64,000 bases of DNA, from NCBI GenBank assembly GCA_009792885.1, contig WMCF01000029.1, forward strand, positions 8,519,628-8,583,627, read 5' to 3'. Source of the stretch: Eremophila alpestris peregrina (lineage: Eukaryota > Chordata > Aves > Passeriformes > Alaudidae). Positions 39,174 to 52,400 of the stretch are shown piece after piece (position 1 is the stretch's first letter; every line of letters begins with the position of its first letter). Below the pieces are notes generated by a model. That model was not told where the DNA came from. It made no database searches and saw only the letters and a list, made by a program, of their open reading frames with translations. Made by a program: the position numbers and the translations under genes.

Positions 39174-40070
39174 TACAGGATAACAGTACATAAAGCACAT
39201 CTAAAATCGATGTGTTCAATGCACTTAATAAAGGTAATGTAATATTAAAGGTACAGTTTCTAAGTACAATATAACAACATTCATATTAGAATGAAAATTG
39301 GAGTATTTAAAAGACAACATTAAATCTCTTATTTTTACAGTCATATTTACAAAATGAATCAAAATACTTTTTTCGGGACCGAGTAAAATAACAAACTTGA
39401 ATATAAGCAGGCTATTGTGAGTTGGAAAGGTCTATGGAAGGGAAAAGTGAAGTGATTGGGTAAAGATCATTAGCAAAGGTTTAGTACAATACCACTTTAG
39501 TATTCCTCTTGATGGCTTACATTTTATTGTGGCTAGAAAAGGAATTTATACATACTGTACACATAACAGACAGCACATATTTACATGTACAGTATAATTG
39601 CATTAAACTTGTGTGTATTTACAGAAATTTGAGCATATCACTCAACGAGGTTTTTAAGTCTGTGTGCTTTGTCTTCAATCTGATGTGTATTTGTAATCAG
39701 CATTGATTCTGGCGTTGGTATGTTGAACATTTAGTAAAGAGGGAGGATAAATATTAACCAAATGGTTTTGCATAAATATATCAAACTATTGAAACAACAG
39801 GGAGAATGTGTTCCTGGCATTACGTATAGGTTGGTACGTACAAATTTAAGAGTGAGTCCTTTTCTCTTTGAAAATATCAAAAGGTGACTTAAATCAAGAA
39901 GGGAAAACAAAATTGTCATGGCTTATATTTAAATAAGATTGTAGCTTCAAGATGTTTTTATAATTGTCCTGATAGTGTTTGCAGTTAAACATTCCACTTA
40001 TGAAAATATACCCATGGTGCAGTAAAGTTTGTTTTTGTTTTTAGGTCAACAGTATGTTTGCTGTTTAAAA

Positions 40071-40092
40071 AAAATTATATATATATATATAT
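40071..40092. repeat. (TA)n microsatellite
   Basis: A run of alternating T and A within the RORA 3' UTR, following a poly-A stretch. Confidence 0.85.
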
Positions 40093-41083
40093 TCCTTGGA
40101 TTGAGGGTATAAAAGCAGTGCATGGAAGCCAAGAACCATGGCTTTAAAATTCACTACCTTCTATTATCAAAAAGTGCAGTAAACAGAAACATTGTTATTA
40201 ATAAATTGCTCAAAAATCTTTGCTAAAGATCTTATAAATTCAGTAATATTACAGAAAAATTCTAATAAATATTTAAAAGGTTAATTACCTCCTTAGTTAG
40301 ATATTTGATATCCATCAGTTTTTAAGAATGAACATGAAAACAATATCTAGAATGAAAGGAACAGGGGATAGGAATATTTTGAAGGGTATATGACTACGTA
40401 AATTAAGGTATACATGAAAAAATAAAAACACAACCCCCATACCTGACAAAACGTTGCAAATTCCACTTCCTAATCAACTTTAGTTGCTACTGGCTGTCCT
40501 TGGATATGTATGTGTGGTGTGTACAGCATATCCAGGACTGAATTTAGCCATCCATCTATCGCGGCAGATTTACAGAACATTCCTATTTACAGTCACTGGA
40601 GTTAAGTGTGTGGGCATGGCCCAGTAACATCCGCACTCTGAGTGTGCACAGATCCTATTTAAAGTGAGGAGGGAGGAAGGCACCCAGCAGAATAACAGCG
40701 GTACATTTCCCATGCAACAACAGGATAGAATTCTCCCGACAGGCCAAATAACTACCTCCCTTTCAGACAGACAGCATATTGTACTTATTTTATACTGGCA
40801 GATTAGATGTTTTTCTTACTTTTGATACAATACAGGCAGACTGTTTTAATAACCAAAAGGATAACAAGCTGGACAGAACAATTTTAATAACGTTAATAAT
40901 TAATAATGTTAATAATGTAGAAAAAAATTTCTACATTTGATATCAAGTATCTGTACCGGTGAAGTAATTTTCTCCTTATTAAATATACTATAGAATAATT
41001 TATATAATGACACTATGCATTTAAAGAGAAAACCATGTCCCAAATCTTGTACTCTGATACAGGTACTTGTTGGGCATATGTTG

Positions 41084-41125
41084 GTGTATATATATATATA
41101 TACACAAATATATATATTTATATAT
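41084..41125. repeat. (TA)n microsatellite with palindromic core
   Basis: Positions 41084-41105 read GTG(TA)nCAC and are a perfect self-complement of 22 bases, followed by a second TA-rich run to about 41125. In the RORA transcript this would fold as a hairpin. Confidence 0.85.
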
Positions 41126-42279
41126 AGTTATACTCAGTGAAATTAACAAGACCCAAAGGTGGTATTGTCTAGGAATAAAAGGGGTTTGTTTGTTTTTGTT
41201 CACAAAAGTAACTTATCTAGCACCACACATCAGAAAAACACAAAAATAGCACACTCTAGTTCTAAACAGCTATGTCTAAAATAGATTATATAGTAAAACA
41301 GATATTATACAGCATAATGTGGTATTTGATAAACAGATAAATATTTGCACTGTGTAGGCTGTTTATAGTATAATTTTATCTATACAGAATGAAAGCAAAA
41401 AGTTAACTGTATAGAGGTGAGCAGAACAACATTAAATATTATGACTCCAAAGCAGAGACAAAGTTAGAGTTGAAAGAATAGAGCAAGATAAAATGTTTAC
41501 AGGCCATTACAAGTCCTTAAATTAGTAGTAAAATAAGGAATCAGTTGCTCAAGTTTAAGAAAGCAGTAAACAAGAGATTGCATTTACATGCAGATGTCTA
41601 AAACTTGTATTTCTTTTAAATCTATGCACAAAAAGTCATTTGTTTTTATTGCTTGACATTCAGTTATGGCTAGAATATTTTTAACCTTTTTTTTTTGTAC
41701 TTTGGAAACAAGAATATTGTTAAAGGTGCCATAAAAATGGACAACATTGAAAACAGTTTGCAAATAAACCACCTAACACTGCAGTTCTTTATACATTTTT
41801 AAAAAGCCTTGTCTGGGGTTTGTCATATGTTAAATATATTTAATCTGGGAAAATACATTGTAGCTTGAAGCCTCCCATTGGCCCAAACATCCAATACAAA
41901 AACACATCTCCAGAAAAGGAGCAGGCAGACAATACAGTTACATATAAAGAAGCAGCCAGTTAATGTCCTAATACTTCAAATAGTGACCACTGTTCCGTAA
42001 CTTGTTTCTAAATCAATGTAGAAATGAGGAACATTTTGGATTTAAAAAGGTGTACAGTACGTATGCCTTTTTGTGAAATAAAATTCACTGTATTGCTTAT
42101 GAATTCTCTGCATTAGATATAGATAGCATTACAGATTGCAAGTTCCTGTAAAGTTTGTGCATCTACATTAAGACTTTGTGGGGTATTTCAGGGTAGTGTT
42201 TCTCAAACCGAAAGTCACAACTGGTTGTTGGAATGCTGCCCAAGTGTTTAGATTATGATCAAAACACCCTGCCAGGCAC

Positions 42280-42490
42280 ACCCAGCTCGGTTCTTTGTGA
42301 AGTGCAGGTTCTCCAGCGCGGTACACGTGCTTGTGCTGGCTACAGGAGCGCGCTGGGCAGGGAACTCGGGAGCTGCAGCTCAGCCCCACGGCCTGGAGGC
42401 GCTGCAAGAGCCGGTTGGGGACTGCGCTTTGCATTTGCAGCGGCCGCAGAGTTCCCATGTACCTGCAGCAGCTTGGTTCCTTCAGTTAGG
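42280..42490. other. RORA: GC- and CpG-rich patch within the RORA 3' UTR
   Basis: About 200 bases with a dozen or more CpG dinucleotides, including GCGCG, CGGCCG and ACACGTG motifs, embedded in strongly AT-rich 3' UTR. It has no open frame of note on the transcribed strand. It may be a small regulatory element or a structured RNA segment. Confidence 0.5.
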
Positions 42491-45084
42491 AAATGCTGCC
42501 AATAATTCCAGCTGATTCACACTCCCTGCCCCAGGAAACGAAAGTCAATTCCAACACAGAGAGCCCTGTGCAGAAATATAGCTCACAGAAATTGTGCTTT
42601 CAGAAACCTTGAGAAACACTAACATAGGAACACGAGTATACATAGGACACGTGAACACTGAAAACATGCAGATGTTAACGGAGTGTGATGACACACATCA
42701 AGTTGAACAACTTGACTGTGAAGTTCAGCTTGAATAAGTAAGATTACGAGGGAAGACATACAAGTGAATATTGTGGCAGAAGTGAGCCTATGATTATTGA
42801 TCTGAAGCCTTTATCATGTTTTGTTTCTTATTTGGATAGCCTACTTATTGCTATAAAGTTATTGCTATATTCTACCAATGATAAAGGCAAAAAAACCCCA
42901 AAACCAAACAGCAACATTATAGATGGAAAAGGTAGAATACAGCTTCTGTTTAGATGTTAAAATTCTGCTTAGTACCTGAATAAAGTTCCAGAGACAGACT
43001 GTGTATTATGTTACGTATTTTTCCCCTCCAGTCCAGTGACTTAGCATTATGTAGCAAGCCATTATCACAGTACTAGAATTAAAGCACATACTGCAAGGAT
43101 TTTAAAATAAATACTCATTTACATTTTAAAACTTTTTTTTTGTTGTTGTATTTGGTATCTGTATGCATTTGCCCTCATTTCCACCAAATGATTTACTGAC
43201 AGGAATATTTAAACAAAAAGAAAGTTAAGAGGCTAAAATTCAAATATATTAATGGATGTAACTTTAAAAGTAATAAATATTAGTATTAATAATTAAAAAT
43301 AATTTTAATAGTTATATTTCTCCAGCTAAGGAAAATAAAGATGTTCTGTGCAATCTGAATCAGCTAGCACAGGTAGAATTCCATACAATGAATACTCAAG
43401 AGAAAATTGCTTATTATTTTTGAATATTGTATAGTAAGTGCCATTTCTGGCATTTATATTAATAGGTTTATCTACACTGAGGAGTTTAGTAATGTCTAGG
43501 GAAAAAATACACATGGTTTGCACAGCTTACACTGTGTAACCTGTTTTGTTCATCAAGTACAGACTGGGGATTGTCTATGCCAATCCAAAAAAAGATATTG
43601 TAATGCTTGGGTCATCCCACTACACAGTTAAAACATGTTATAGGTTGTCCATTCGAAGAGTGTTTAATTGATGTGCAAGTCTGTAAAGAATAGGTCCACT
43701 GTGAATCAGCAGTAGGAATTCTCTCCTGCTGAAGATGCCAGAACACCAACTGATGGTACTTGCTAAGTGCTGGTCTGCCTTGGAAAGCCATCCCAAGCTA
43801 AACTCGACTGTCAGCTTGTGAAACCCTAAGTGTGGTTTCCCTATTGATTAAACAATCTAAAGTAACTAACTGGAGGCCATGTACCCGTGGAAAGCCCCTC
43901 AAAAATACCAGAAAATTGGGGCTTTCTCCAAGCAGACAGATTGATGGAGAAATCAAATTCACTCTTTCCAAAGTAACCAAAGTGTTGAAGTCCTGCTCAT
44001 TTTGTTCTTAGTTGTTTATGTGCTTTTCTATTTGCATTTTCAAAAGAATGTGACGCTACAAAACAAAGTTAATTGGGACAGGCTTCCAGCATCCTATAGT
44101 TTGGCACTGGGAGGCTTCTAAACATTGCTGGGTTTTGCTGCCATTGTAAATTCACTTGGAATTGCTGTATTTGATGTACTAGCTATGAAAATTTCTTCAG
44201 CCTCAGTGTTGCTTTCCAGTCAGGTTTTGGCTTTACCATGAAACATCTGCAACAACGACAGATAACATCTGAAGTGTTGTTCTTGTATTCCTGCAGATCT
44301 GTGTTCCTTTCTATGTGACTTCACTGCTGAAACCTAACCACCTAACCATGACCTTTTCATTCTTACTGTATTCTCATCAACTGATTCATTTTCTTTGACA
44401 ATAATTTAAATACTAAAAAGCTGTTTTCTATTTCAGAACACTGAATTTCAGCTGGAAAAGTAGTCCTATCATTATAAAAATGTCTAGAGGGTATTGAAAT
44501 TAATTTCAATAATTTATTTAGTGGGTCAGCATTTATTTTCTAAAATATACTTGTAAAATCTTTACACTGTTTGGAGTACTTCTGTTCTGAGCACAATACC
44601 AACCAAAAAGCAACTCTACTGCAAGAGTGAGCAAGAGAATGAGGCACACATAGAGCATCTGAGTTAAAAAAAAATATCCAGTTCTATTGTGCCTGGGGGC
44701 AGGGGGAAGGGAAGAAACACTAGCATATTTTTTAAAAAGTAATTTGTTCCACCAGCAGTACTGGCCACCCTGTTGAAGAGTTTTAGAAGATCCCTGAGCA
44801 CATTAGTTTCTGACTTATAACCCCAGCTCCAGAATGATAGGGCTTCTCTTGTTGATAACGAGATGGATTGTCATTCACAGTTAAGTCAATCATAAGGTGC
44901 TTATCTGTTTACCCTTTTTTTCACCAATCAGCACAAAGAACTGTCAGAAAATAACTTTTATTTTTCTTTTTTAAATAATAAAAGGGCACAAAATTTTAAC
45001 AATCAATGTTTTGTGACAGTGGTTTAGGATTATTATCTGGCTGCCCCTCAACAACAGACAAGTGATTCAATCGACATTCCTTAG

Positions 45085-45145
45085 CAAAAAAAAAAAAGAA
45101 AAAAAAAAAGGAAGGAAAAGAAAAAAGGCAAAAAAAGAAAAATCC
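45085..45145. repeat. A-rich low-complexity tract
   Basis: A/G-only sequence interrupted by a few other bases, giving a long U/C-rich tract in the RORA transcript. It opens chance frames on both strands. Confidence 0.9.
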
Positions 45146-45573
45146 TGTACAAATATGTATTTTTCCCTGAGGGATCAAGGTTACACCCGCAAGTGCTCTA
45201 TGTACATATTGCACTGTAGAGGAATGAAGAACATGTGCAAAAAAAGCAACAATGATTGAAGCTTACTAATCAAACCTTTTAATCATGACTGCTATGTCAT
45301 CTTGCATTTGGAATGTCGGAACACAGCTATTCCTTTAATCTAAAATGTAAAAATAAAAAACAAAAAAGAAAGAAAAAGAAAAACGCACCTCTACTATGGC
45401 ACATTCAATGAAATAAAAAGTTTTCCAAAGACAAATAGACAAATTCCATCAAGAAAATAATACAAAGTTCGTTCGTTTGTGGTTTTTTTTGTTTTTTAGA
45501 AAAATTACATTACTTTCTTTCAATGTTTCACATTACAAAATCTTTTTTTTTTTAATGTTTACACAAATCACAT

Positions 45574-45579
45574 TTTATT
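45574..45579 (-). terminator. RORA: Candidate internal RORA poly(A) signal AATAAA
   Basis: Minus-strand AATAAA in the 3' UTR, with another at 44962-44957. Use of either would give a 3' UTR of about 3.8-4.4 kb instead of 10 kb. Usage cannot be judged from sequence alone. Confidence 0.35.
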
Positions 45580-45764
45580 GCAGGAATATTTCAAGTGCCA
45601 TCAAACATTTATAGAAGGGTTAAAAAAATAGAAGTCTCTCTAAAGTGGTCCAGACAAGGCTTTGTATAGAATAAATCTTTTTACCACCTTCTATTTTTGA
45701 CTTAAGTATTTTGAATACATTTTCTTTATTCCATTGACACTTAACAGCCTAGAAGCAGCCGCTC

Positions 45765-45836
45765 ACACGTCCCACACACACACTCATGTGCGCACACAAT
45801 GGACTCTCTCACACACACACAGGTGCACATACACAG
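45765..45836. repeat. (CA)n-rich microsatellite
   Basis: Interrupted CA runs, including several ACACACAC blocks, in the RORA 3' UTR. Confidence 0.85.
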
Positions 45837-48800
45837 ATATCTTGGTATTCATACTAAGGTAAGCTAATAAAGAACAACCAAACTTAAAACCAGCCTCCCT
45901 TTTTACCTAATTCCATACATCAAAAAATGCTGGAGGTGATGACATATATTAGAGTGGTTCAGATGACAGTATAGTCTAGTAGCTCTTCCTAGAAAGCCAG
46001 AAAAAAATCGCCAATTTATGTAACTTCCAAGGAAAATATCTTTGCTGACTCTAAGGACTAGGTCATTAACACTTAAAATAGTATGTTCAGCTGTCCTAGT
46101 GTTTTTATTTGTAGTGAACTGGGCAGATGATGAAAATACTCAGGTGAATATCCACTGACCTCCAGTGTTCTTTAACTGGTTGGTCATCTGGTATCAGGCC
46201 ACAGTCCCCAGGGGTTTTGCAGAGGGCATCTCCTCTGCTACACTGGGTTCTTACACGGCTATCCCTGACCAGCCACTCTGGTTATTCTCAGTCCCCCTGC
46301 ATAAAAACCTCCTTGGCAACAGATGTCTTATCAGCACATCTGCTGTGCTGTATCCCTTTTTTCTCCATCCATGAAGAGCAACCCAAAAATGATACTCTAT
46401 TGCCAAGTGGCTGTTAACTTGTGACCAGGAAAGCAGAGTTACTTGGGGTGTGTATGTTCAGCCTGATTTAACAAGGTCCCAGTACACACGAGCTCCCACA
46501 AACAAAAACGACAGTACTTTCTGGCCTGGAATATCACTCTCAGCTAAGGCCCTATTTAAAACCTTTTTATTGTTATCTATTTTATTAGAAAATGCTCCAA
46601 GACTTATATTGTCAATGATTTATGAATGTAATTACACTAAAGAGATTCCAAACAAAACCACTGGCGCCTAGACGCCTGGTAAAGTTCTAATATTCATCAT
46701 GAAAAGGTAAGAACAGGATGTGACTGAAAACTAATCCCCAAATATTTTGCCTGGTAGTCTACATTGTCAGAAGTAGGAGGTGTATCTTACTCTCTAAAAA
46801 AGTACAGGTCTTTACTTCACTATTCATTAGTTGACACTGAGATTAAGTTTAGTTGATCTTTACAGGACTAGCACCTAAGGCTGGTCACATTCAGAAAACA
46901 TTTTTTAGTTAAAAGGGGTGGTTGAAAAATAGGAATACACATTAGAATGCAAGTACCATATCGTGCCAGTTACTCCAATAAAGTAAACAATGCTCCTAGG
47001 AAAAGTGTTTCAGTGGGAGTGGAGAGAGCATGTGCTGGGCTGTGAGCCGCCTCTTCAGGAGCAGGCAGGATGGAGCAGGAAAAAGACAGCTCTATGGACT
47101 TTTTCCAAAAGCCCTCTCCTGCCTCCATCCCAGTGCTCACAGTGCTGTAGGTGTTCCCCTCCCACGCTCCAGGGCACACTGCTCTGAGGAGGAAGTTGTG
47201 ATGCTCTCCTCTAGCCCTCCTTTCAAAGCCTAGAGATGAGTGATAGCTGTAACCTATGTGCTGGACTGGAACATTTCTAGTAAGTGCCACAGATAAATGT
47301 TTCAATTTGACCCCGAAGGAAACATGTTCAAATCACAGAATAAATCTATATTTTGCTAGTAAGATCCTGCTGATCTGATTCTTTTTTTTTTAACTACTTA
47401 GGCTTCAGTGTGTTCTATTCACTTGTTACTTCTCAACAACTGTAACATATATGAGAGATTGTTTACCCTTGGAAGTTAAAGCAGTAGGGCACATTATGTG
47501 TTACTCCTTTTCATTTTTTGATGTTCCTAGCTTTTTCTTAGGTGCCTCATCAAAACTGCTTTTGTGATGGCCTACAGGGCATACAGTTATGCATCTTCAT
47601 CTTATCCAAACCCAATTATACACCTCTGGCTCAAACAGCCACAGTTTAATTTGTGATGTCGTTTATGTGAATCTGTTTCCTTCAGAAATACATTTACTGC
47701 CAGCTTTACTCAGAGATAGAATTCTTCCTGAAGGGAATGGTAATTAGTAACACTGCAAGATTCAGCTTATTGGCTGGTTATGCAATACAGGAATCAGAAT
47801 TACAGAATGCAGGTTTCTGATATTAATGATTTCCATGCTTGTACTGAGTAGAAACTAATGCTTTCTAGCAACTTGTGTGCCTTTCCTTTCTTAGTCTGTC
47901 CCCATCTGATCCACTTTAAAGTGCGTCTTTTTAAACAAGGGGAGAACAGACTTCTCTGTTCAGCTCCCTGAAACTGAACTGCTGCATTCTGGAAGAACAG
48001 GGGTCAGTGTGTCTCATCTCACTCAAGTCAAAGACAAACCCATGGATTTCGATAGGCTACAGCTTGGCATGTGAAGGCATTGTTTACGATATGGAGTACA
48101 AAAGTATGTAATAGTACATATAAAAATTACTTTTCCACAAGCATGTCATACACACATACTTTTACTGTAGATACAGACTTGAATAAGTACTTTCAAACCT
48201 GGATTTATGGTGGGCAGAAATACACTATTTAATAGCCTGATTTTCAATGATGCTGTGTTACTCATTTGCAAATGATCTGCAATTAATTAGTTCAACTCTG
48301 ACAGTGGAAACTCAGAACCTTTGAAAATGAGGCTTTTGACTTTAAAACATCCAGGTTTGAAATATTTGAAAATAAAAGTACCTTTGAATTTAACTTCTGA
48401 AAGATTATTTTAAGGTAGAAAATTGTCATTATTTTCAACTCTTTAAAAAAAAAATCTGTAACCATTTCAGGATATGACCAGCCTCTCTTTAAAAGTAACA
48501 TGGAAAACAGCAGCATAAATACCTCCCAATGTACCAGTACCTGCCAAACCTTTTTCAGTTAAACTTGAATTTCTGGTGCACATGCAACACAACAATGAAC
48601 ACGCTAGCATTTAATTTAAAGAAAAAGGTGCAAAATGAAAGTGCCTTATCAATTCAACAAGAAAAGCTATACCAGTAACTACATTTTATATTAATTAAAA
48701 CAATATATAAACAATATCTCTTTTGCTATATATAGTCTTCATGCCCATTTACCCTGTAATATATTATAATGCTATTGTTGCTATTGCTATGGACCCTTTT

Positions 48801-49220
48801 CATGCCGTTCTGTCTACTGGCAAACAGTGGTAGGTGAGAAAAAATCGTCCTTCATGAAACAATGAACAAGTTGTGCAAACTGATGCTGAAATCTCTGCAA
48901 CGCACACCAGTCGCTGATTACTAGGTGGACTCTGTTCTGACCAACAAATTGATTGTTCTGTCAAAAGTCTGGGCAGTGAACTACAGGAGAAAACAACCTT
49001 CTGACATTAGTACCCTCAGTCTGTGTAAACAGAGGTCAAGGATTGAGAAGCTGAGACAGAAAAAGGGTCCATATTTGTAGGCATAATGGAAATCATATGC
49101 ATGAGAAAAACAAGTTCAACTTTGTTTCATTGTTTCCCATCCTTCGCCTGACCCCGACCGCCAAGAGATGTGCAGTGTGTTGGCTCCCTAGGTCTGTGCA
49201 GGGCCATATAAAGTGTCTTG

Positions 49221-49273
49221 GTTTTCTTTCTTTTTTTTTTTTCCTTTTTTTGTTTTTCCTTTCTTTTGTTTTA
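49221..49273. repeat. T-rich tract just after the RORA stop codon
   Basis: Almost only T and C on the plus strand, so purine-rich in the RORA message, beginning about 45 bases after the stop codon. Confidence 0.85.
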
Positions 49274-49316
49274 ATGTTTGTACTTCAGACATTCTAGAAG
49301 TGCTTAGGTGATACGT

Positions 49317-49481
49317 TTACCCATCAATTTGCATTGCTGGCTCAAACTCTGAAGTGAACAACTCCTTGTAAAGTGGAGGAAAATGAAGTCGCACAATGTC
49401 TGGGTATATTGCTTTAAATGCCATAAGCTTTTCTGTATGTCGTCCACACAGTGCTCTTAAAGTAGACACTTTGCATATTAA
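49317..49481 (-). CDS. RORA: RORA last coding exon, helix 12 and stop
   Basis: Acceptor TTCTTACAG; 54 residues and stop. It contains His484, the LYKELF activation helix (Tyr507, Phe511) and the invariant C-terminal FEPAMQIDG. Confidence 0.99.
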   Translation of the reverse strand, partial: LICKVSTLRALCGRHTEKLMAFKAIYPDIVRLHFPPLYKELFTSEFEPAMQIDG

Positions 49482-52400
49482 CTGTAAGAAAATGAACACA
49501 AGTCATATGGTCATACATGGAACCAGGCCTCCCAATCTTGCTGTAAGGATTAAAGCTCTCCCAAACCAAACTATTTACTTAACAAGGACATTTCAGATGC
49601 ACAGTCATGGATATTTGCTAAAAGTATTTAAGTAATGGACTCACAGCTATTTGTGAAATAATCTTTTTTAAGTTCTTAGGAAAATGTGGCATTGGGTTTC
49701 CTCACTGGATTGATAAACAAGTATTTCAGGGCTGGATCTTCATTCATTAAATTATCCTCTTGGAAGAAGGCAATCCCAACTGCTTTTAAACCCACTATGA
49801 ATATTATGGAGGGAATTGACAATGCAATAGATTAGACTTATTTACCTTAAGCCAAATAAGGTAAAAAATACGTACTTCAAAAATATCATGAGGTTATTCT
49901 CTGAAGTTACTGAGTCAAGTATTTGTATCAAAGCATATGGAAGACTCTTTTTTCTGACAGAAGTATCCAAAGTATACACTGAGAGAAAACTACATGAGCT
50001 AGGATTTGAAATTAAGAAAATCTGCAGAGCCTGGGCTGGACCATCCTGCTTCTGTTGTAACTAATTCTGTGGTGTGAAACGAAGCATAAGCTTTCTGGCT
50101 GTGCAGAGGTGTAAAAGGAACTACCTCTGCAAGGTAAAAGTGAAGTGCCTATCTTTCCTGAGTTCTTCAGATTTATTTCTTGTAACATCACGCCAGTTTC
50201 CCATTTCTGACAAATTTCATGAAGATACTTTAGTATAACAGTAGGGAGTGCCTCTTTTTCCTAGGCATCAGTATCTGGAAGATCTGAGAAAAAGGCTGTG
50301 TGGGAAACTTCTTATGGAAGTCTGAAAACCAAGTTCAGTGCATGTGTTGCATATTATATTTATTGTCATGCAGGGAGAGATTCCACAAATACTAAGGCAT
50401 GCATGTTGTAGCACTGAAATAACATTCTGTGTGGCAGGAGTGTTGTGTAGGAGAACTACGATAAAAACCTTCATCGCTTTTCATGAGGTTCCACATAAAA
50501 ATACTCCCTTTCAGACCATTATCAACCTTGTTCCCTAGTACATCATCATTTCACCTCTTCTAGGTTTAAGTAAATAGGTTCAGCTGAGCAGCTTGATTTT
50601 GAACAAAGAATTCTGGGTTTATAAATAAATTAACTGTAGATGAGCTTTTACCCCATAATCAGGGCAGTGTTCAGATGAAGCTGCTCTTTCCCAGTCCTGT
50701 GACATGGCACAGAATGACTCTTACCTTTGTTAGAATTCCGTCTTCTCGGTGGTTCTTCTGTAGGACGTGCTGAAGTGCTAGCTGGATCTTCTGTTGGAGT
50801 TTTTCAATTTTTACTTTCTCCTGAAGCCATGAGCGATCTGAATATAAAGGGAGTTAAAACCTCTAGTAATGCACACATGGATCACAGCACACCAGGAAGT
50901 ACTAAGTCTTAGTACTTAGTACTAAGATACAGATTCATTTCTCCTGTTTGCAACCTTCCTTCCCCTTGTTATATACTTTCATATAGAAAATGGGTTTCAA
51001 AATTAATGGATTTTGAAATACATTTATTACATTTGTATTTAAAGTTACTTTTATAAAGCTCTTATTTAGGAGAATGCAATGCATCTGAGTAAAATCTACT
51101 ATTCATTTGCTAAGAAAACCTGTAAAATGCAAGGTGCTGTGACTGAACTGTAGGGTTCTGTGGCTTGCTAAGACACACGGCTAACACACTTCCTGTCTGG
51201 CCAACAGCATGAGAACATATTTATGACAGACTCAATAAAACCACCATTGCTACTAGAAGTTTCCATCACCACTCCTGAGTTCACTGTGCTGCAGTTGTGC
51301 TGCAGCTGCAAGCTCACACACATGGAAAGGTGAATATGGGAGTCCAGTAACTGCCTGTCTCACAGGATTGGCTCATGGGTCTCACTCAAATGCATTTAAG
51401 CCTTGGCAAAGAAGCTAGAGTCCTCAACAAGGCGAAAAATAAGGGCTTAGATTGGGATTTCCGATTTAACAAATTGGCTCCTAAATTCATAGTTTTAATG
51501 TGTTTATTTAAATAAAAAATTTGGTGAGGAGGCACTCCAAAAAGATGGTATTTCCACAATGTCTGATAATTGTAACATTATCATAAATAAGGCCTCAAAA
51601 TAAAAACAACCCCTACCAAACAAATCTAGAGGAAACCTTCATCTCTTACCTGCTGACATTAAAACAAACGCAGAAAACAAAGCTATCTCATCTTCTGTCA
51701 GGTGCATAGAACATAAACTTTTTCCAAATTCAAACACAAAGCTAATGAAGTCTTCACAACCTGCCAAAAAGAAGGTAAGCTCTTGTTACATTGTTTAAAA
51801 TTACTTCAGTGCCCAAAAGTTGTTGATTTCTTCTGATGGAGATGAGAAATAGATGTAAAACACTTCATAGGTGGTCTTCTCCTTAAGGACTGTGAAGTGA
51901 TGGCAGTGAGATCTCACTCATCTTTGAGGGTATTACTCCACTCCCACACCCTGGCAGCCAAGATTTCGGAGGTTTTGCATACTGTATCTTTTCTACATTG
52001 GGTTCTTGTGGGGTAAATATGGATAAATCTCAAGCCATTTATTTTCAAGGTCAAGATTACTTTATATTTGTTCCTGTTCTTAATAGAACTTATGTCAGTG
52101 TCGACTGAAGGGTCAAAGTGTGCACTAAAGAAGTTCTGATTTTAAGATTATTGAGCACACAGAGTTGGGGAAGAGAGAGGCACACAAGGGTACATGCAGG
52201 AAGCAAAGGGAGAAGCCAAGGTCTGACTGAACACGGTTCATGCAGAAGAGGAACTCTGTCTCCTTCCATCCATTCTCTTGCTCACACAGGTGTTATTCAG
52301 GTTACTGCTGCTGTCACACATGCAGGTACAGCCCTGCTCTGAAGAGCATCACAACCTGAGAGATGAAGGTCTTCCTCAGCCTCCCCAGCCTAAACTGCTG

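Larger units (their letters stand above)
39150..49316 (-). other. RORA: RORA 3' UTR (about 10 kb)
   Basis: The sequence left of the RORA stop codon is AT-rich, has no coding exon on the minus strand and ends near a canonical AATAAA at 39173-39168. Mammalian RORA messages carry a very long 3' UTR of similar size. The part nearest the stop codon appears conserved with mammals as far as I can recall. The region holds microsatellites, T- and A-rich tracts and Pumilio-type motifs. The distal end is inferred, not proven. Confidence 0.75.
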
